In this document: in pieces, positions 50,887-60,800 of the stretch
How the letters are laid out: each line of letters opens with the position of its first letter
How positions within the stretch are numbered: the first letter of the stretch is position 1
Source of the DNA: Bin55 sp965220235
GTDB taxonomy: Bacteria > Pseudomonadota > Gammaproteobacteria > Pseudomonadales > Azotimanducaceae
Direction of reading: 5' to 3'
NCBI GenBank assembly: GCA_965220235.1
Contig: OZ244815.1
Coordinates: forward strand, 372,001-436,000
Length of the DNA stretch: 64,000 nucleotides
The notes under the pieces: generated by a model
Told to the model about the DNA's origin: nothing
Seen by the model: the letters and a program-made list of their open reading frames with translations, nothing else
The model's database searches: none
Program-made: the position numbers and the translations under genes

Positions 50887-51977
50887 GTCGTACCAAAGCC
50901 TTGTTTGTTCATCATTGCTGTTGCTTCTTCGGCAGCTTGCGCTAATTCCTCGTCCGAGTAATCACCAATCTGTTCTAGCAACCAATCTTCGTTTATGTTC
51001 GTTCGTCTCTTCTTGATCCATGTTTGAGCGGCGATGAAGTGCTTGAGGCGAGCTGCTTTTACTTCAGCGGCACTTGAATGAACGCTTTGCTCCTTCACTT
51101 GCATCAATTCCGTAAAAACGGGTTCCACGCGTTGCCAAACGCTGAGTTTTTCAGACTCATAACCATATTTCGTCCGGGTAAGGTTAGCGGAAAGCCGATC
51201 AGCAATTCCCATCAGTAGATACGCTTCAAACCCTTGCTCTAGCCACCACCAGTCTTCCTCACCAGGCGCAGGTTCTCCTCCTAGATCCGCGACGTTTTCA
51301 AATGCTTCGAGTGAAGCAAGCACGTCGTCCGGCAATGCCTTACACTTGGCTGCAATCCATACGTTACGGAAATATCCATTCTCAATTCCCCATCGTTTTC
51401 GCCAGTAACTCTCGTTGTCAAAGACACGTTCTAGCGGAAATACGTAATACCACGGGAGTTCAATTCCCTCATCAATTCGGTTTCTTAATCGGTGATAGCC
51501 GCTACCACACTTGTATTTGAGTGTCGCGTAATCTGCGATCGCATTGACATGACATCTTTCCGCGAGGTGGTCGGTGACTGCCTCTTCAGCAACTGAAACA
51601 CACTCTGGCTTCGACAATGCATCGAGGACAAGCCTGCGCTTGATCAATGGTTGATCAAATACATAACGCCACGTGATGCGATTGTCCGTTGCCTCTAAGG
51701 GCACGCGTGGCGGGATATAGTCAAAGAACTGCGTGTCGAGTCTCGCTTCACATTCTGGCGTGAAACCACCATGAAATCCGCGCTTTTCAAGAGGTCCGAT
51801 GAGGTCTGGGCAGTGCTCGTGCAAATCGTGCGTGGGCGCATAGGTAACGTATAAGGACGAACGTCCGGGAATTCGCTTTTCCCACACTTCAAGTTCCGCG
51901 TTTGCCCACGTAGTAGAGGAGGACATTAACGCAACGATCAAGATTGTGAGTGCTGAGATTCTCATTAGGTACGGCAT
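50877..51977 (-). CDS. Exported protein of unknown family, paralogue 2
   Basis: A 366-residue protein with a signal peptide (ISALTILIVALMSSSTTWA). It matches its neighbour along the whole length: CPDLIGPLEKRGFHGGFTPECEARLD, RYVFDQPLIKRRLVLD, ADYATLKYKC, WIAAKC, EQGFEAYLL, SAAEVKAARLKHFIAAQTWI. This is a tandem duplication that has diverged, keeping the Cys and Trp. Function is unknown. It is the first gene of a two-gene unit. The 324-base gap upstream is shared with the divergent dioxygenase gene. Confidence 0.75.
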   Translation of the reverse strand: MPYLMRISALTILIVALMSSSTTWANAELEVWEKRIPGRSSLYVTYAPTHDLHEHCPDLIGPLEKRGFHGGFTPECEARLDTQFFDYIPPRVPLEATDNRITWRYVFDQPLIKRRLVLDALSKPECVSVAEEAVTDHLAERCHVNAIADYATLKYKCGSGYHRLRNRIDEGIELPWYYVFPLERVFDNESYWRKRWGIENGYFRNVWIAAKCKALPDDVLASLEAFENVADLGGEPAPGEEDWWWLEQGFEAYLLMGIADRLSANLTRTKYGYESEKLSVWQRVEPVFTELMQVKEQSVHSSAAEVKAARLKHFIAAQTWIKKRRTNINEDWLLEQIGDYSDEELAQAAEEATAMMNKQGFGTTWN

Positions 51978-52301
51978 ATCGATTCTTCGTAAAAGCTCCC
52001 TTTTCCCCGACTACGACGAAGTCCACGAAATTCGACTCAGGACGGCGTTATCGTAGGCTGAAGGGAAGCCGAATTCCTGTTGAGTTAGGTTGTATCGTAG
52101 TCGAGTTATACGGTTGGACACTAAACCTTACGTAGAGGACGACCATGCCAGATTTGATTAGAAGCTCCTGCGATCTAGGCTCGATCGTGTTCTCTGCGAT
52201 GTTCTTAACGCCTGATGTCCCCCATACAATTCTGCGTACGCAGACGGCTCTACGAGCGGTTCTATTGCGACTCCCTCCGTATATACCCCCCTTGTTACGT
52301 C
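51978..52301. promoter_or_regulatory. Divergent intergenic region with a possible leader ORF
   Basis: 324 bases between the exported pair and the dioxygenase gene should contain both promoters. An ORF from ATG 52145 (62 codons, to 52333) has a good ribosome-binding site (AGAGGAC) and ends inside the dioxygenase start, whereas ATG 52302 itself has none. This may be a leader that couples translation, but the peptide has no recognisable family. Confidence 0.3.
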
Positions 52302-53882
52302 ATGGCCATGAATCACACGATGACCGATCTTGAGTTGTGTCAATTCTTGGATCTGGGGTATCACATCATAGACTCCAGCGACATTCCGGAGTCGACTCAT
52401 GATCGGCTGTTCGATGCCGCCATAGACGTACACCAGCGGCGGTCACAGCTTTCGAACCCGCTAGCCAGCCTTGAAGCGGTAGCCGACAACCTGCACGTTC
52501 AAATACCGCTGCTAAACGACATTCTCGAAAACGATTCGGTAGACGGTGCATTAGCTTCCGTCCTAGGTTCTAACTATTTCCGATACGGCCACTCGTTCGT
52601 TCACCAGAGTGGTGCGTACGACCAGACGTACCACAAGGATTCTCCGTTACCTTGGGGTACTCGTGGCGGTGTTCGTTCCCACCGCCCCAATTGGGCGATG
52701 GTGTTTTATTACCCGCAGGCGGTCACGCTCGACATGGGTCCTACGGAGATATTGCCTGGTACACAGTATTGGAATGTCAATCGTGAAGGAACTGGGCGGA
52801 CCGAAGGAGAGGATCGTTTCGAAGGAACGCTGCAACCGGATGTCATGAATGGTATGACCGAAGCGGAACGAGCCTGCCACTTCGATAAACAGGTGCAGGA
52901 GTTTGACCGTCATGTAGAGCCTCTGCGACTTGAGTTACCCAAGGGATCGCTCGTGCTGGTGCATTTCGACCTGTTTCATCGAGGCACCCGTAGCGTTTCT
53001 GAAGACGAACGGTTTATGTACAAGTTTTGGTATGTTCGCACCACCGAAAGAAGTGATTCAAAGCCGCGACGCACGATTGCTTATCAAGCGCGTGACCCTC
53101 GGCGTCAATCGCTGATCGCCAAAAACGCCGCGTGGCTCGGTTTGAACGTGGATGCTTCGCATCAGTCTTGTGAGAGCGATGACCTCATTCAAGAAGCTGA
53201 ACGCATGGCGCTTGCGCATACAAGAGTTACGACACATACAGAGGCTATCGCAGCAGCATGCCTTCAAGATGACGAAGCTGAGCGGCGTAGTGCAATGTAC
53301 GCATTGGTAGGACACGATGAAGCGTCAATTTCATTGGCGACTGATCTCCTTGAGCGGACGGACAAACAAGCGCGTTGCTGTGCAGCTTTCCTACTGGGAG
53401 AACTTCAGGAACCTAGGAAAACCGACGTTGATACGTTGTTGCTTATAGTCGCGGATGAAGCAGATACCGACGTCAAAATGACTGCGACCAACGCGTTGGG
53501 AAGGACGTTGCGTCGACGAATCGGGAAGGGGGAGTTTTGGCTTCCTGAGGATTTAGTATCTAAGTTAGAACAGGCACTTCATAACTCGCGGGAGCGTAGA
53601 ACTCGAAGTGGCGTGGCACAAAGCGCCGAACGCCAGTGTATTTACGTCGCGCTTCTCAACATCGTATCAAGCGCTGCGGAGCAAGGTGCGGATGCGGAGT
53701 CTCTTGATGGAATCTCCGCCTTGATATGCGCGCGGATCAAGGATGAGACCGACCGCTACGCGAAAAGCACAGCATTGGAAATACTTGCGCGCTTGGCGTC
53801 GATCGGTGATCAACAAGCCGTCGAGGCGAGTCTGAAGGTGCTACGAACCGAACGGTGGAGCGTCATAGGGGCGGCTGCATGA
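52302..53882 (+). CDS. Phytanoyl-CoA dioxygenase-like protein with C-terminal repeats
   Basis: A 526-residue protein. Residues 10-250 are a PhyH-type Fe(II)/2-oxoglutarate oxygenase: HKD (111-113) and His 226 (HFDLFHRGTRS) form the iron site, and Arg 230 binds 2-oxoglutarate. Residues 300-520 contain helical repeats (SAMYALVGHDEASI, AAFLLGELQEPRK, MTATNALGRTL, STALEILARLAS) like HEAT repeats. An in-frame ATG at 52215 exists, but the family begins near 52302. Its stop overlaps the TonB receptor start (ATGA), linking import to oxidation. Substrate unknown. Confidence 0.85.
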   Translation: MAMNHTMTDLELCQFLDLGYHIIDSSDIPESTHDRLFDAAIDVHQRRSQLSNPLASLEAVADNLHVQIPLLNDILENDSVDGALASVLGSNYFRYGHSFVHQSGAYDQTYHKDSPLPWGTRGGVRSHRPNWAMVFYYPQAVTLDMGPTEILPGTQYWNVNREGTGRTEGEDRFEGTLQPDVMNGMTEAERACHFDKQVQEFDRHVEPLRLELPKGSLVLVHFDLFHRGTRSVSEDERFMYKFWYVRTTERSDSKPRRTIAYQARDPRRQSLIAKNAAWLGLNVDASHQSCESDDLIQEAERMALAHTRVTTHTEAIAAACLQDDEAERRSAMYALVGHDEASISLATDLLERTDKQARCCAAFLLGELQEPRKTDVDTLLLIVADEADTDVKMTATNALGRTLRRRIGKGEFWLPEDLVSKLEQALHNSRERRTRSGVAQSAERQCIYVALLNIVSSAAEQGADAESLDGISALICARIKDETDRYAKSTALEILARLASIGDQQAVEASLKVLRTERWSVIGAAA

Positions 53883-55930
53883 CGCGATGGAGCATAGTGC
53901 TCTGTTCGGCGGTGTTGCTCATGGTTTCACCTGTGTTGCCACAGGAAGCCGACGACGATGCGGAGCAAGAGCTTGAAGAGCTCGTCGTACAGGCACAAGC
54001 CACAGTTTCTGTGGATCACTTCGCGGAATTGACCGCAACCATCCTCGATGACGAGTCCATAAACAACGTTCAGGCGATCCACCCAAACGAACTGATGAGT
54101 CAGGTTCCGGGTGTATGGATTTCGCGGAACTCAGGCCAGGAACACCTTACCGCAATCCGGTCCGGGATGCTAACCGGCGCTGGTGCTTGTGGGACTTACC
54201 TCCTGCTTGAAAACAGTATCCCGATCCGACCTACTTCCTTTTGTAACGTCAATGGGTTGTTTGAACTCAACACCGAACAGGCACATGCGATTGAGGTTAT
54301 CCGCGGTCCGGCAAGTTCTCGTTATGGTGGGAACGCGTTGCACGGTGTCATCAACGCGATCACGATCACACCACTAGACGTAAATAGCGCGAGTTTCCAA
54401 CTTGGATCCTACGGTCACAGCCGAATGGACGTGCGGCTTGGAAACGACCATGGAGGTCTGGCATTCAATGCGATATCCATGGACGGATGGCGTGACGACA
54501 CGGGCTTCGATCAACAGAAACTAAACGGGCATCTCAATAGCAACGTTGGATCGTGGCAGGTCACGCATACGTTGTCCATAACGTCATTGAATCAGGAAAC
54601 AGGTGGCTATGTCCGGGGGTTGGATGCTTACAAAGACGATTCACTGCGTTTCAGCAACCCTAATCCCGAAGCCTATCGGGACGCTAGCTCCATTCGTTAC
54701 GCGTCGCATTGGCGTAGTGGCGACTTGCTCGTGGCACCGTTCGTGCGACAGAGTTCGATGGACTTTCTGATGCACTTTCTCCCGGGACAACCCTTAGAGC
54801 AAAACGCGCAGCGGAGCGGAGGGGTGTTACTGAATTGGGAACATAGTTTCGACAAATGGGAGCTCTCAATCGGCGGTCGTGGCGAATTTGTAAGCGTGGA
54901 GCTGAGTGAAGAACAATCGTCACCGACAGTTGGTTCCGCATTTCTAATGGCGACTCGCCCCGCAGGCACACACTATGACTTTACGGTCAATGCGTCACAT
55001 TTCGGTTTTTTCCATGATGGGCGTTACCAGGTAAACGACACCTCGGCGTGGAAATATCGAGTTCGCGTCGAAACGTCAAAGTATGACTACGACAACTTAC
55101 ATTTGGTCGGTAATACCAAGGACGACGGGACACCGTGTGGATTCGGCGGTTGTCTCTACACGCGACCGGCTGATCGTGAAGACAGATTCACGGATTACTC
55201 GATGCAAGTTGGATTTGAACGCGTACTGGGTGCACATGCCGTTTTTCATGCGAGCTTAGGTTCCGGATTTCGTCCTCCTCAAATCGCTGAACTGTATCGG
55301 CTGCAGAGCGGACAAGAGTTCGCTGATGTTGAGAGTGAACGGATTGAAGCGCTTGAGATGGGGTTGAAATACACGGCAGATCGTAGCTTGATCCATGTGA
55401 CTATTTATCACGAATACAGCGAAAATCTAATCATTCGCGATTCGGAGGGCTTTAATCAAAGCGACGGACGAGTCGACTCATCGGGGATTGAGCTTGGCGT
55501 AACTCACGCGGTGTCTGCAACTCACAAGCTGCGTATGGCGCAATCGTGGGCGAATCATCATTATGACTTCACGCAGGACCTTGCGCTCCGCGAAGTCATC
55601 TTCGCGGGGAACGATGTTGACACTGCACCGCGCCATTTGGGTTCAGTTCAGTGGCAGTGGCAACCAAACGATTCGCTTAAATCAACAGTTGAGCTCACGC
55701 GAATCGGTTCGTATTTCATGGATGCGGCAAACACACTGAAATATCCTGGACATGTAGCCGTGCACTGGCATGGCCAATGGCGCTTGCGCGATGACTGGGA
55801 GATCCAGGCTCACGTGCGCAACTTACTCGACAAGAAGTATGCGGACCGTGCTGATTGGTCGTTTGGGACCCCTCGCTACTTCCCAGCCATACCTAGAAAT
55901 GCGCAACTTGGGATTAAGCGCTACTTCTAG
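53879..55930 (+). CDS. TonB-dependent receptor coupled to the dioxygenase
   Basis: A 683-residue receptor, typical for siderophore or vitamin receptors. ATG 53879 starts a signal peptide (IVLCSAVLLMVSPVLPQ). LEELVVQAQA is the TonB box-like start of the plug. ELMSQVPGVWISRNSGQ and AIEVIRGPASSRYGGNALHGVINAIT are plug motifs, and the barrel ends in a terminal Phe (IKRYF) as outer-membrane proteins usually do. The ATGA overlap with the dioxygenase gene indicates one translated unit. The plug loop has two Cys (GACGT, FCN) that may form a disulfide. Confidence 0.9.
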   Translation: MTRWSIVLCSAVLLMVSPVLPQEADDDAEQELEELVVQAQATVSVDHFAELTATILDDESINNVQAIHPNELMSQVPGVWISRNSGQEHLTAIRSGMLTGAGACGTYLLLENSIPIRPTSFCNVNGLFELNTEQAHAIEVIRGPASSRYGGNALHGVINAITITPLDVNSASFQLGSYGHSRMDVRLGNDHGGLAFNAISMDGWRDDTGFDQQKLNGHLNSNVGSWQVTHTLSITSLNQETGGYVRGLDAYKDDSLRFSNPNPEAYRDASSIRYASHWRSGDLLVAPFVRQSSMDFLMHFLPGQPLEQNAQRSGGVLLNWEHSFDKWELSIGGRGEFVSVELSEEQSSPTVGSAFLMATRPAGTHYDFTVNASHFGFFHDGRYQVNDTSAWKYRVRVETSKYDYDNLHLVGNTKDDGTPCGFGGCLYTRPADREDRFTDYSMQVGFERVLGAHAVFHASLGSGFRPPQIAELYRLQSGQEFADVESERIEALEMGLKYTADRSLIHVTIYHEYSENLIIRDSEGFNQSDGRVDSSGIELGVTHAVSATHKLRMAQSWANHHYDFTQDLALREVIFAGNDVDTAPRHLGSVQWQWQPNDSLKSTVELTRIGSYFMDAANTLKYPGHVAVHWHGQWRLRDDWEIQAHVRNLLDKKYADRADWSFGTPRYFPAIPRNAQLGIKRYF

Positions 55931-55946
55931 CTAATTTCGCTTGGGG

Positions 55947-56948
55947 TTAGGTATCGACCCGGTAGACCCTAGCCGCTGTGTCGTGAAAGAGACTCGCACG
56001 CTCGGAAGCACTGAAGCCGGACGTCAGCTTCTTGAATGAATTCCACAGAACCGCATAGGAGCAACTAGCTTTGTCGACCGGGAAATTGCTTTCGAGCATG
56101 CATCGGTCAGCACCAAAGTGCTCGATCATGTGGAGGTAGTAATCCCGCGTCGCTTCGACCAGTTCGTCGGACGTTGCTGGTGACGGTCGCTTGTGAAAGC
56201 CGAATCCATTGATCGGCATGACAAGACCGCCTAACTTGGCGACGACGTTTTGACACCTCGCCAGCTCAGCGACATCTTCTTTCCATTTGCTGAAGATCGC
56301 TTTACGTTTCCCCTCGTAAGGTCCAATCCCCAGTGGACCGCCGAAATGGTCAAAAATGATGGTCGTATCTGGAAACGCGCTTGCGAGGTTAGTCAATTCA
56401 GGAATCTGCGGGTGGTACAACCACGCGTCGAACGTCAGATTTCGCTTGCCAAGTTCCGCGAATCCTTCCCGGAAGGTCGCGTCTCGCATCATGCCTTCCG
56501 TCGGTGCGGTGTGGGAATTGCGAACGGTCTCGCTCGCGTCCCATCCCGATGCGTGACGTATGCCACGAAAGCGGTGGCTTGAAGACATATGCGCATCGAG
56601 GACTTCACCGACACCTGTTCCTAAATTCAGGTCGGCGTAACTCACTATCGCCGCACACATACGTGAATCGCCGTATCCTCCGCTTGCACTCATGGCTGCG
56701 ATACCGTTCACAAACTCGGTTTCGCCAACTGGACGCATGGCTTCTGGACCATCGGCGCGATACATCGAACCACATTCCATGAACACGGTGCTGACTACAT
56801 TGTGACCGCTTCCCGTGTCCGCCAATAATTGGGTAAGAAGGTAACGGTTCTGTGGATGGTCCCATAGATGGTGGTGGGGATCGCAGATCGGTAATTCGGG
56901 TTCGAGAATCTCTTCTTGGACTTGGTCAAGCCATTCGTTAGGTGCCAT
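55947..56948 (-). CDS. Amidohydrolase-2 family protein
   Basis: A 333-residue TIM-barrel metal hydrolase. ICDPHHHLWD provides the metal-binding His residues, TTIIFDHFGGP the third-strand His, and MLESNFPVDK the final acidic region. It resembles L-fuconolactonase-like and 2-pyrone-4,6-dicarboxylate lactonase-like proteins; the natural substrate is probably a lactone or aromatic acid. It is 8 bases downstream of the class III alcohol dehydrogenase gene on the same strand, so both probably share a transcript. Confidence 0.82.
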   Translation of the reverse strand: MAPNEWLDQVQEEILEPELPICDPHHHLWDHPQNRYLLTQLLADTGSGHNVVSTVFMECGSMYRADGPEAMRPVGETEFVNGIAAMSASGGYGDSRMCAAIVSYADLNLGTGVGEVLDAHMSSSHRFRGIRHASGWDASETVRNSHTAPTEGMMRDATFREGFAELGKRNLTFDAWLYHPQIPELTNLASAFPDTTIIFDHFGGPLGIGPYEGKRKAIFSKWKEDVAELARCQNVVAKLGGLVMPINGFGFHKRPSPATSDELVEATRDYYLHMIEHFGADRCMLESNFPVDKASCSYAVLWNSFKKLTSGFSASERASLFHDTAARVYRVDT

Positions 56949-56956
56949 GGGTTTCC

Positions 56957-58063
56957 TTAATAGATAACGACTGAACGAATGGACTCACCGCGATGCATCA
57001 GTTCGAACGCTTCATTGATGTCGTCGAGGGGCATAGTGTGCGTGATCAAGTCATCGATGTTGATTTTGCCATCCATGTACCAGTCAACGATTGTCGGTAC
57101 TTCGGTGCGACTCTTTGCACCACCGAAGGCAGTACCACGCCACACTCGACCTGTGACGAGCTGAAATGGTCTCGTGCTAATTTCTTGCCCAGCTCCGGCG
57201 ACGCCGATGATCGTGCTTTCGCCCCAACCTTTGTGACAGCACTCTAGCGCTTGTCGCATCACATCCACATTGCCGATGCACTCAAACGAGTAGTCGACAC
57301 CGCCATCGGTCATATCCACGATTTCTGCGACCACATCCGCGCTATCTATCGGGTTGACGAAGTCTGACATGCCGAATTTCTCGGCGAGTGGTCGTTTGGC
57401 TGGATTTGTATCGATCCCAATGATGCGACTAGCACCAACCATTGAAGCGCCCTGGATCACGTTGAGTCCGATACCGCCTAAACCGAAGACTGCGACCGTC
57501 GCGCCGGCTTCAACTTTAGCCGTGTTAATGACCGCCCCAATACCGGTCGTGACCCCGCATCCGATATAGCAAACCTTGTCAAACGGCGCATCCTCACGGA
57601 TTTTCGCAACCGCGATTTCTGGCATCACGGAGTAGTTCGAAAAAGTCGACGTACCCATGAAATGGAAGAGCGGCTCTCCGTTGAGCGAAAAACGGGACGT
57701 TTCATCGGGCATGAGTCCGCGCCCTTGTGTTTCACGGATAGCGCCACAAAGATTGGTCTTTCCCGATTTGCAGAACTTGCACTCACCACATTCGGGCGTG
57801 TAGAGCGGGATGACATGATCGCCCACGGCGACACTCGAGACGTCTGGACCTACGTCGACCACCACTCCTGCGCCTTCGTGACCAAGGATAGAGGGGAATA
57901 GGCCTTCGGGGTCATCGCCTGAAAGCGTAAAGGCATCCGTGTGACAGATACCGGTTGCTCTAACTTCGACCAGTACTTCGTTATTGCGCGGTCCGTCGAG
58001 ATCGACGGTCTCAATTTGTAGATCCTTTCCAGCCTCGAAGGCGACAGCAGCTCGGGTTTGCAT
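56957..58063 (-). CDS. frmA: S-(hydroxymethyl)glutathione dehydrogenase / class III alcohol dehydrogenase
   Basis: A 368-residue zinc enzyme of the normal length that oxidises S-hydroxymethylglutathione and so detoxifies formaldehyde. MQTRAAVAFEAGK at ATG 58063 is the family N-terminus; a longer frame upstream is rejected. Catalytic zinc: Cys and His in GICHTDAF and GHEGAG. Structural zinc: PECGECKFCKSGKTNLC. NAD site: VFGLGGIGLNVIQGA. It precedes the amidohydrolase gene and follows the CBS-domain gene. Confidence 0.93.
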   Translation of the reverse strand: MQTRAAVAFEAGKDLQIETVDLDGPRNNEVLVEVRATGICHTDAFTLSGDDPEGLFPSILGHEGAGVVVDVGPDVSSVAVGDHVIPLYTPECGECKFCKSGKTNLCGAIRETQGRGLMPDETSRFSLNGEPLFHFMGTSTFSNYSVMPEIAVAKIREDAPFDKVCYIGCGVTTGIGAVINTAKVEAGATVAVFGLGGIGLNVIQGASMVGASRIIGIDTNPAKRPLAEKFGMSDFVNPIDSADVVAEIVDMTDGGVDYSFECIGNVDVMRQALECCHKGWGESTIIGVAGAGQEISTRPFQLVTGRVWRGTAFGGAKSRTEVPTIVDWYMDGKINIDDLITHTMPLDDINEAFELMHRGESIRSVVIY

Positions 58064-58085
58064 GGTCTTTCCTTGGTTATTTGCT

Positions 58086-58523
58086 CTAGGTCTCGCCGCG
58101 AATGTAGTGCACGAGATCGCTGATCTGTTCACTTTGTTCGTCGATGATCTCCGAGAATAGGTCCCGAATGGAGATAACACCTTCGACGACGCCTTCTTCC
58201 ATAACGATCAGATGGCGAATGCGATGTTTTTTCATCAGTGCGACGCACACATCGACCCGCTCTTTCTTCGTCACGGTAACGACGTCACGTGTCATGATTT
58301 CGGAGACCCGTGTTGTCTTCGAAGCTTTGTCTTTAAGGATGACCTTGCGAGCGTAATCTCGTTCCGAGATAACGCCAACGAGCTTGTTCTCCTGTAATAC
58401 CGGTAATAAACCGACGTGAAGCTCGGACATGAGCTTGATCGCTTCAAAAACAGTCTCAATCGGTGCGATACTGTACAGTTCTTGTTGTTCGTGGTGATTG
58501 AGTACGTCCAGCACACTTTTCAT
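58086..58523 (-). CDS. CBS-domain pair protein
   Basis: A 145-residue cytosolic protein made of two CBS domains: VGLLPVLQENKLVGVISERDYARKV region and RHLIVMEEGVVEGVISIRDL region. Such proteins bind adenosine nucleotides and regulate other enzymes or act as stress sensors. A leading stretch (LNHHEQQELYSI) precedes domain 1. It lies 17 bases after ahcY on the same strand, so co-transcription with a SAH-cleaving, adenosine-producing enzyme is plausible. Confidence 0.85.
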   Translation of the reverse strand: MKSVLDVLNHHEQQELYSIAPIETVFEAIKLMSELHVGLLPVLQENKLVGVISERDYARKVILKDKASKTTRVSEIMTRDVVTVTKKERVDVCVALMKKHRIRHLIVMEEGVVEGVISIRDLFSEIIDEQSEQISDLVHYIRGET

Positions 58524-58540
58524 TGTCGTACCCCCCGCTG

Positions 58541-59905
58541 TTAGTACTTGTATTGATCGGGTTTGAATGGACCAGGTACGGGCACATTAATGTAGTCCGC
58601 CTGTTCCTGTGTCAGTGAGGTAATGGTGCCACCGAATCCTTCGACCATAAGTTGGGCGACTTCCTCGTCGAGTTTCTTAGGCAACACCTCAACCGAAATC
58701 GGCGCGCGTTGGCTTGGGTCTTGATCCGCCCATTTCTGTTCAAACAGGTGCATCTGCGCCAAGACTTGATTGGCGAACGATCCGTCCATGACGCGAGATG
58801 GATGACCCATTGCGTTACCGAGATTAACCAAGCGACCCTCTGATAGCAAGATTACGTAATCATGAGGCGATTCGCTACGGAATATTTGGTGCACTTGCTC
58901 TTTGACTTCCTGCCAATGCCAGTGATCGCGCATGTATTGCGTATCGATTTCATTGTCAAAATGGCCGATGTTGCAGACGATCGCACCCGCTTTGACACTC
59001 TCGAGCATCGGTGCATCACAAACGCGTGTGTTCCCTGTGCACGTTACGATCAGGTCGATTGATTGCATTAATTCGCGATCAATGTCCTTGATGTCACCTG
59101 TGTTCTTGCCATCACGATATGGTGAGACGACTTCGAAGCCGTCCATGCAAGCTTGCATCGCGCAGATCGGGTCTATTTCGACAATTTTTACGATCATGCC
59201 TTCTTGGCGCAAACTCGCTGAGGAACCTTTACCCACATCTCCATAACCGAACACGAGCGCTTTCTTTCCAGCAAGAAGTACGTCCGTACCGCGCTTGACA
59301 GCATCATTCAAACTATGACGGGTGCCGTATCGATTGTCGTTCTTGCTTTTGGTGATCGATGCATTGACGTCGATCGCTGGGACTTTGAGCGTACCTTTCT
59401 CCAGCATTTCTAAGAGTCGATGAACCCCGGTCGTTGTTTCCTCGCTTATGCCGTGAACGTTGTCGAGCATTTGAGGGTATTTTTCGTGGATCATCAAGGT
59501 CAGATCCCCGCCGTCGTCGAGTAAGACGTTGGCATCCCATGGTTCGCCGTTCTTAAGAATGGTCTGCTCGAGACACCACTCATATTCTTCTTCGGTTTCC
59601 CCTTTCCAGGCAAACACTGGCACACCGTCTTCTGCCATGGCAGCAGCTGCGTGATCTTGCGTCGAGAAGATGTTGCAGGAAGACCAACGGGCTTCCGCGC
59701 CGAGTGCGTATAAGGTCTTGATCAGGACGGCTGTCTGCACGGTCATGTGAATACAACCGATGATGCGAGCGCCTGCAAGAGGTCGTTGTGTCGCGTACTT
59801 TTCCCGTAACGCCATTAAAGCCGGCATTTCGCTTTCGGCGAGTGCGATTTCGCGTTTACCGAACGCCGCCAGTGATAAATCGGCGACTCTGAAATCGTCT
59901 GTCAT
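58541..59905 (-). CDS. ahcY: Adenosylhomocysteinase
   Basis: A 454-residue NAD-dependent enzyme that splits S-adenosylhomocysteine into adenosine and homocysteine. I chose ATG 59905 (MTDDFRVADL). CNIFSTQDHAAAAMA, NRYGTRHSLNDAV, KALVFGYGDVGKGSSASLR (NAD site) and C-terminal PFKPDQYKY are diagnostic. It probably heads ahcY-CBS-frmA-amidohydrolase. No SAH riboswitch was seen upstream. Confidence 0.96.
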   Translation of the reverse strand: MTDDFRVADLSLAAFGKREIALAESEMPALMALREKYATQRPLAGARIIGCIHMTVQTAVLIKTLYALGAEARWSSCNIFSTQDHAAAAMAEDGVPVFAWKGETEEEYEWCLEQTILKNGEPWDANVLLDDGGDLTLMIHEKYPQMLDNVHGISEETTTGVHRLLEMLEKGTLKVPAIDVNASITKSKNDNRYGTRHSLNDAVKRGTDVLLAGKKALVFGYGDVGKGSSASLRQEGMIVKIVEIDPICAMQACMDGFEVVSPYRDGKNTGDIKDIDRELMQSIDLIVTCTGNTRVCDAPMLESVKAGAIVCNIGHFDNEIDTQYMRDHWHWQEVKEQVHQIFRSESPHDYVILLSEGRLVNLGNAMGHPSRVMDGSFANQVLAQMHLFEQKWADQDPSQRAPISVEVLPKKLDEEVAQLMVEGFGGTITSLTQEQADYINVPVPGPFKPDQYKY

Positions 59906-60020
59906 AGTCTTAGATATGAATCTCAATCAAAATGCTATCACGCGACCCTAAAATCGCCGCGTCGCTGTTACGTCCGTCCACTGAACTAATTGACTTGTTA
60001 GGAACTTCTGTTTAGACCTC

Positions 60021-60362
60021 ATGCGATATTTTTTAAAAAACTCAACAAACGTCCTTGTTTGCGTTGCACTAGTGACTTTGGTTGGTTGTGCAGAACAAGT
60101 GGAAGTACCGGTCGATCATCCCGGATTACAGACCTATACACAGTATTGCGCAAGTTGTCATAACGCCGGTGTCGCAGATGCACCAATACTCGGAGATGCT
60201 GACAAATGGGAATGGCGTGTCAAGAAAGGACGCGATGAATTGCTGCAGACGACCATCGACGGAATTCCACCCGGCATGCCTAAGAGAGGACTATGCATGA
60301 GTTGCTCTGACGAGCAGCTCGCAGACGCGATTGATTACATGTTAGCGGCAATCGACAGCTAA
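60021..60362 (+). CDS. Cytochrome c5-family lipoprotein
   Basis: A 113-residue c-type cytochrome. The hydrophobic start ends in the lipobox-like LVGC, giving a lipid-anchored periplasmic protein. CASCH binds haem, MPKRG supplies the axial Met, and GLCMSCSDEQL is the extra Cys pair typical of cytochrome c5. It carries electrons in the periplasm. It is a single gene, divergent from ahcY. Confidence 0.9.
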   Translation: MRYFLKNSTNVLVCVALVTLVGCAEQVEVPVDHPGLQTYTQYCASCHNAGVADAPILGDADKWEWRVKKGRDELLQTTIDGIPPGMPKRGLCMSCSDEQLADAIDYMLAAIDS

Positions 60363-60800
60363 TCGAGCGCTTTATCTTTTAAGCGGGAAACCACCGCGTG
60401 ATTAGAGACGTGTTGCTGCGACACGTTCATGATTAATGATCTCAACGGACACGCAAGATCGGTTTTGAGCAGTACTTATCCACTTTCTAATCTGAATGCC
60501 AAATTTGGCTAATTCGAGTTTACTACGACCGAATCTGACGCAATAGAGTATTAACCTTGTTGCGTGGAGAGATTCAATCAACGAACTGAAATCAAAGGGG
60601 GTATCTCAACGATATCGAGCAAAAATTCAATGGAAGCCATCGTAGGAATCGCACGTCAGAGCCAAGTTAATCAGGATTGTTACGACTCAGATACTCATAC
60701 GTTAATGGGAGAGAGGAATCGACTTTTTGAACGCATAGATCGCCAGGTACATCGAGGCGGGGCGTCAACCAACCAAATTCGTGAAACGTGAAGGAAAAGC
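60363..60800 (+). other. Intergenic region, possible small ORF
   Basis: 438 bases. A frame from GTG 60564 to 60791 (75 codons) ends 9 bases before the next gene and could be a small upstream protein, but it has no recognisable family and uses a weak start. No RNA gene or terminator is obvious. Confidence 0.3.

Noticed and set aside
56957..58180. Longer class III alcohol dehydrogenase starting at 58180
   Set aside because: The extra 39 residues are unlike the family and overlap the CBS gene; ATG 58063 gives the standard N-terminus.
59906..60020. Possible SAH riboswitch upstream of ahcY
   Set aside because: The region is short and lacks the conserved SAH-riboswitch core. Nothing matching was seen on the minus strand.
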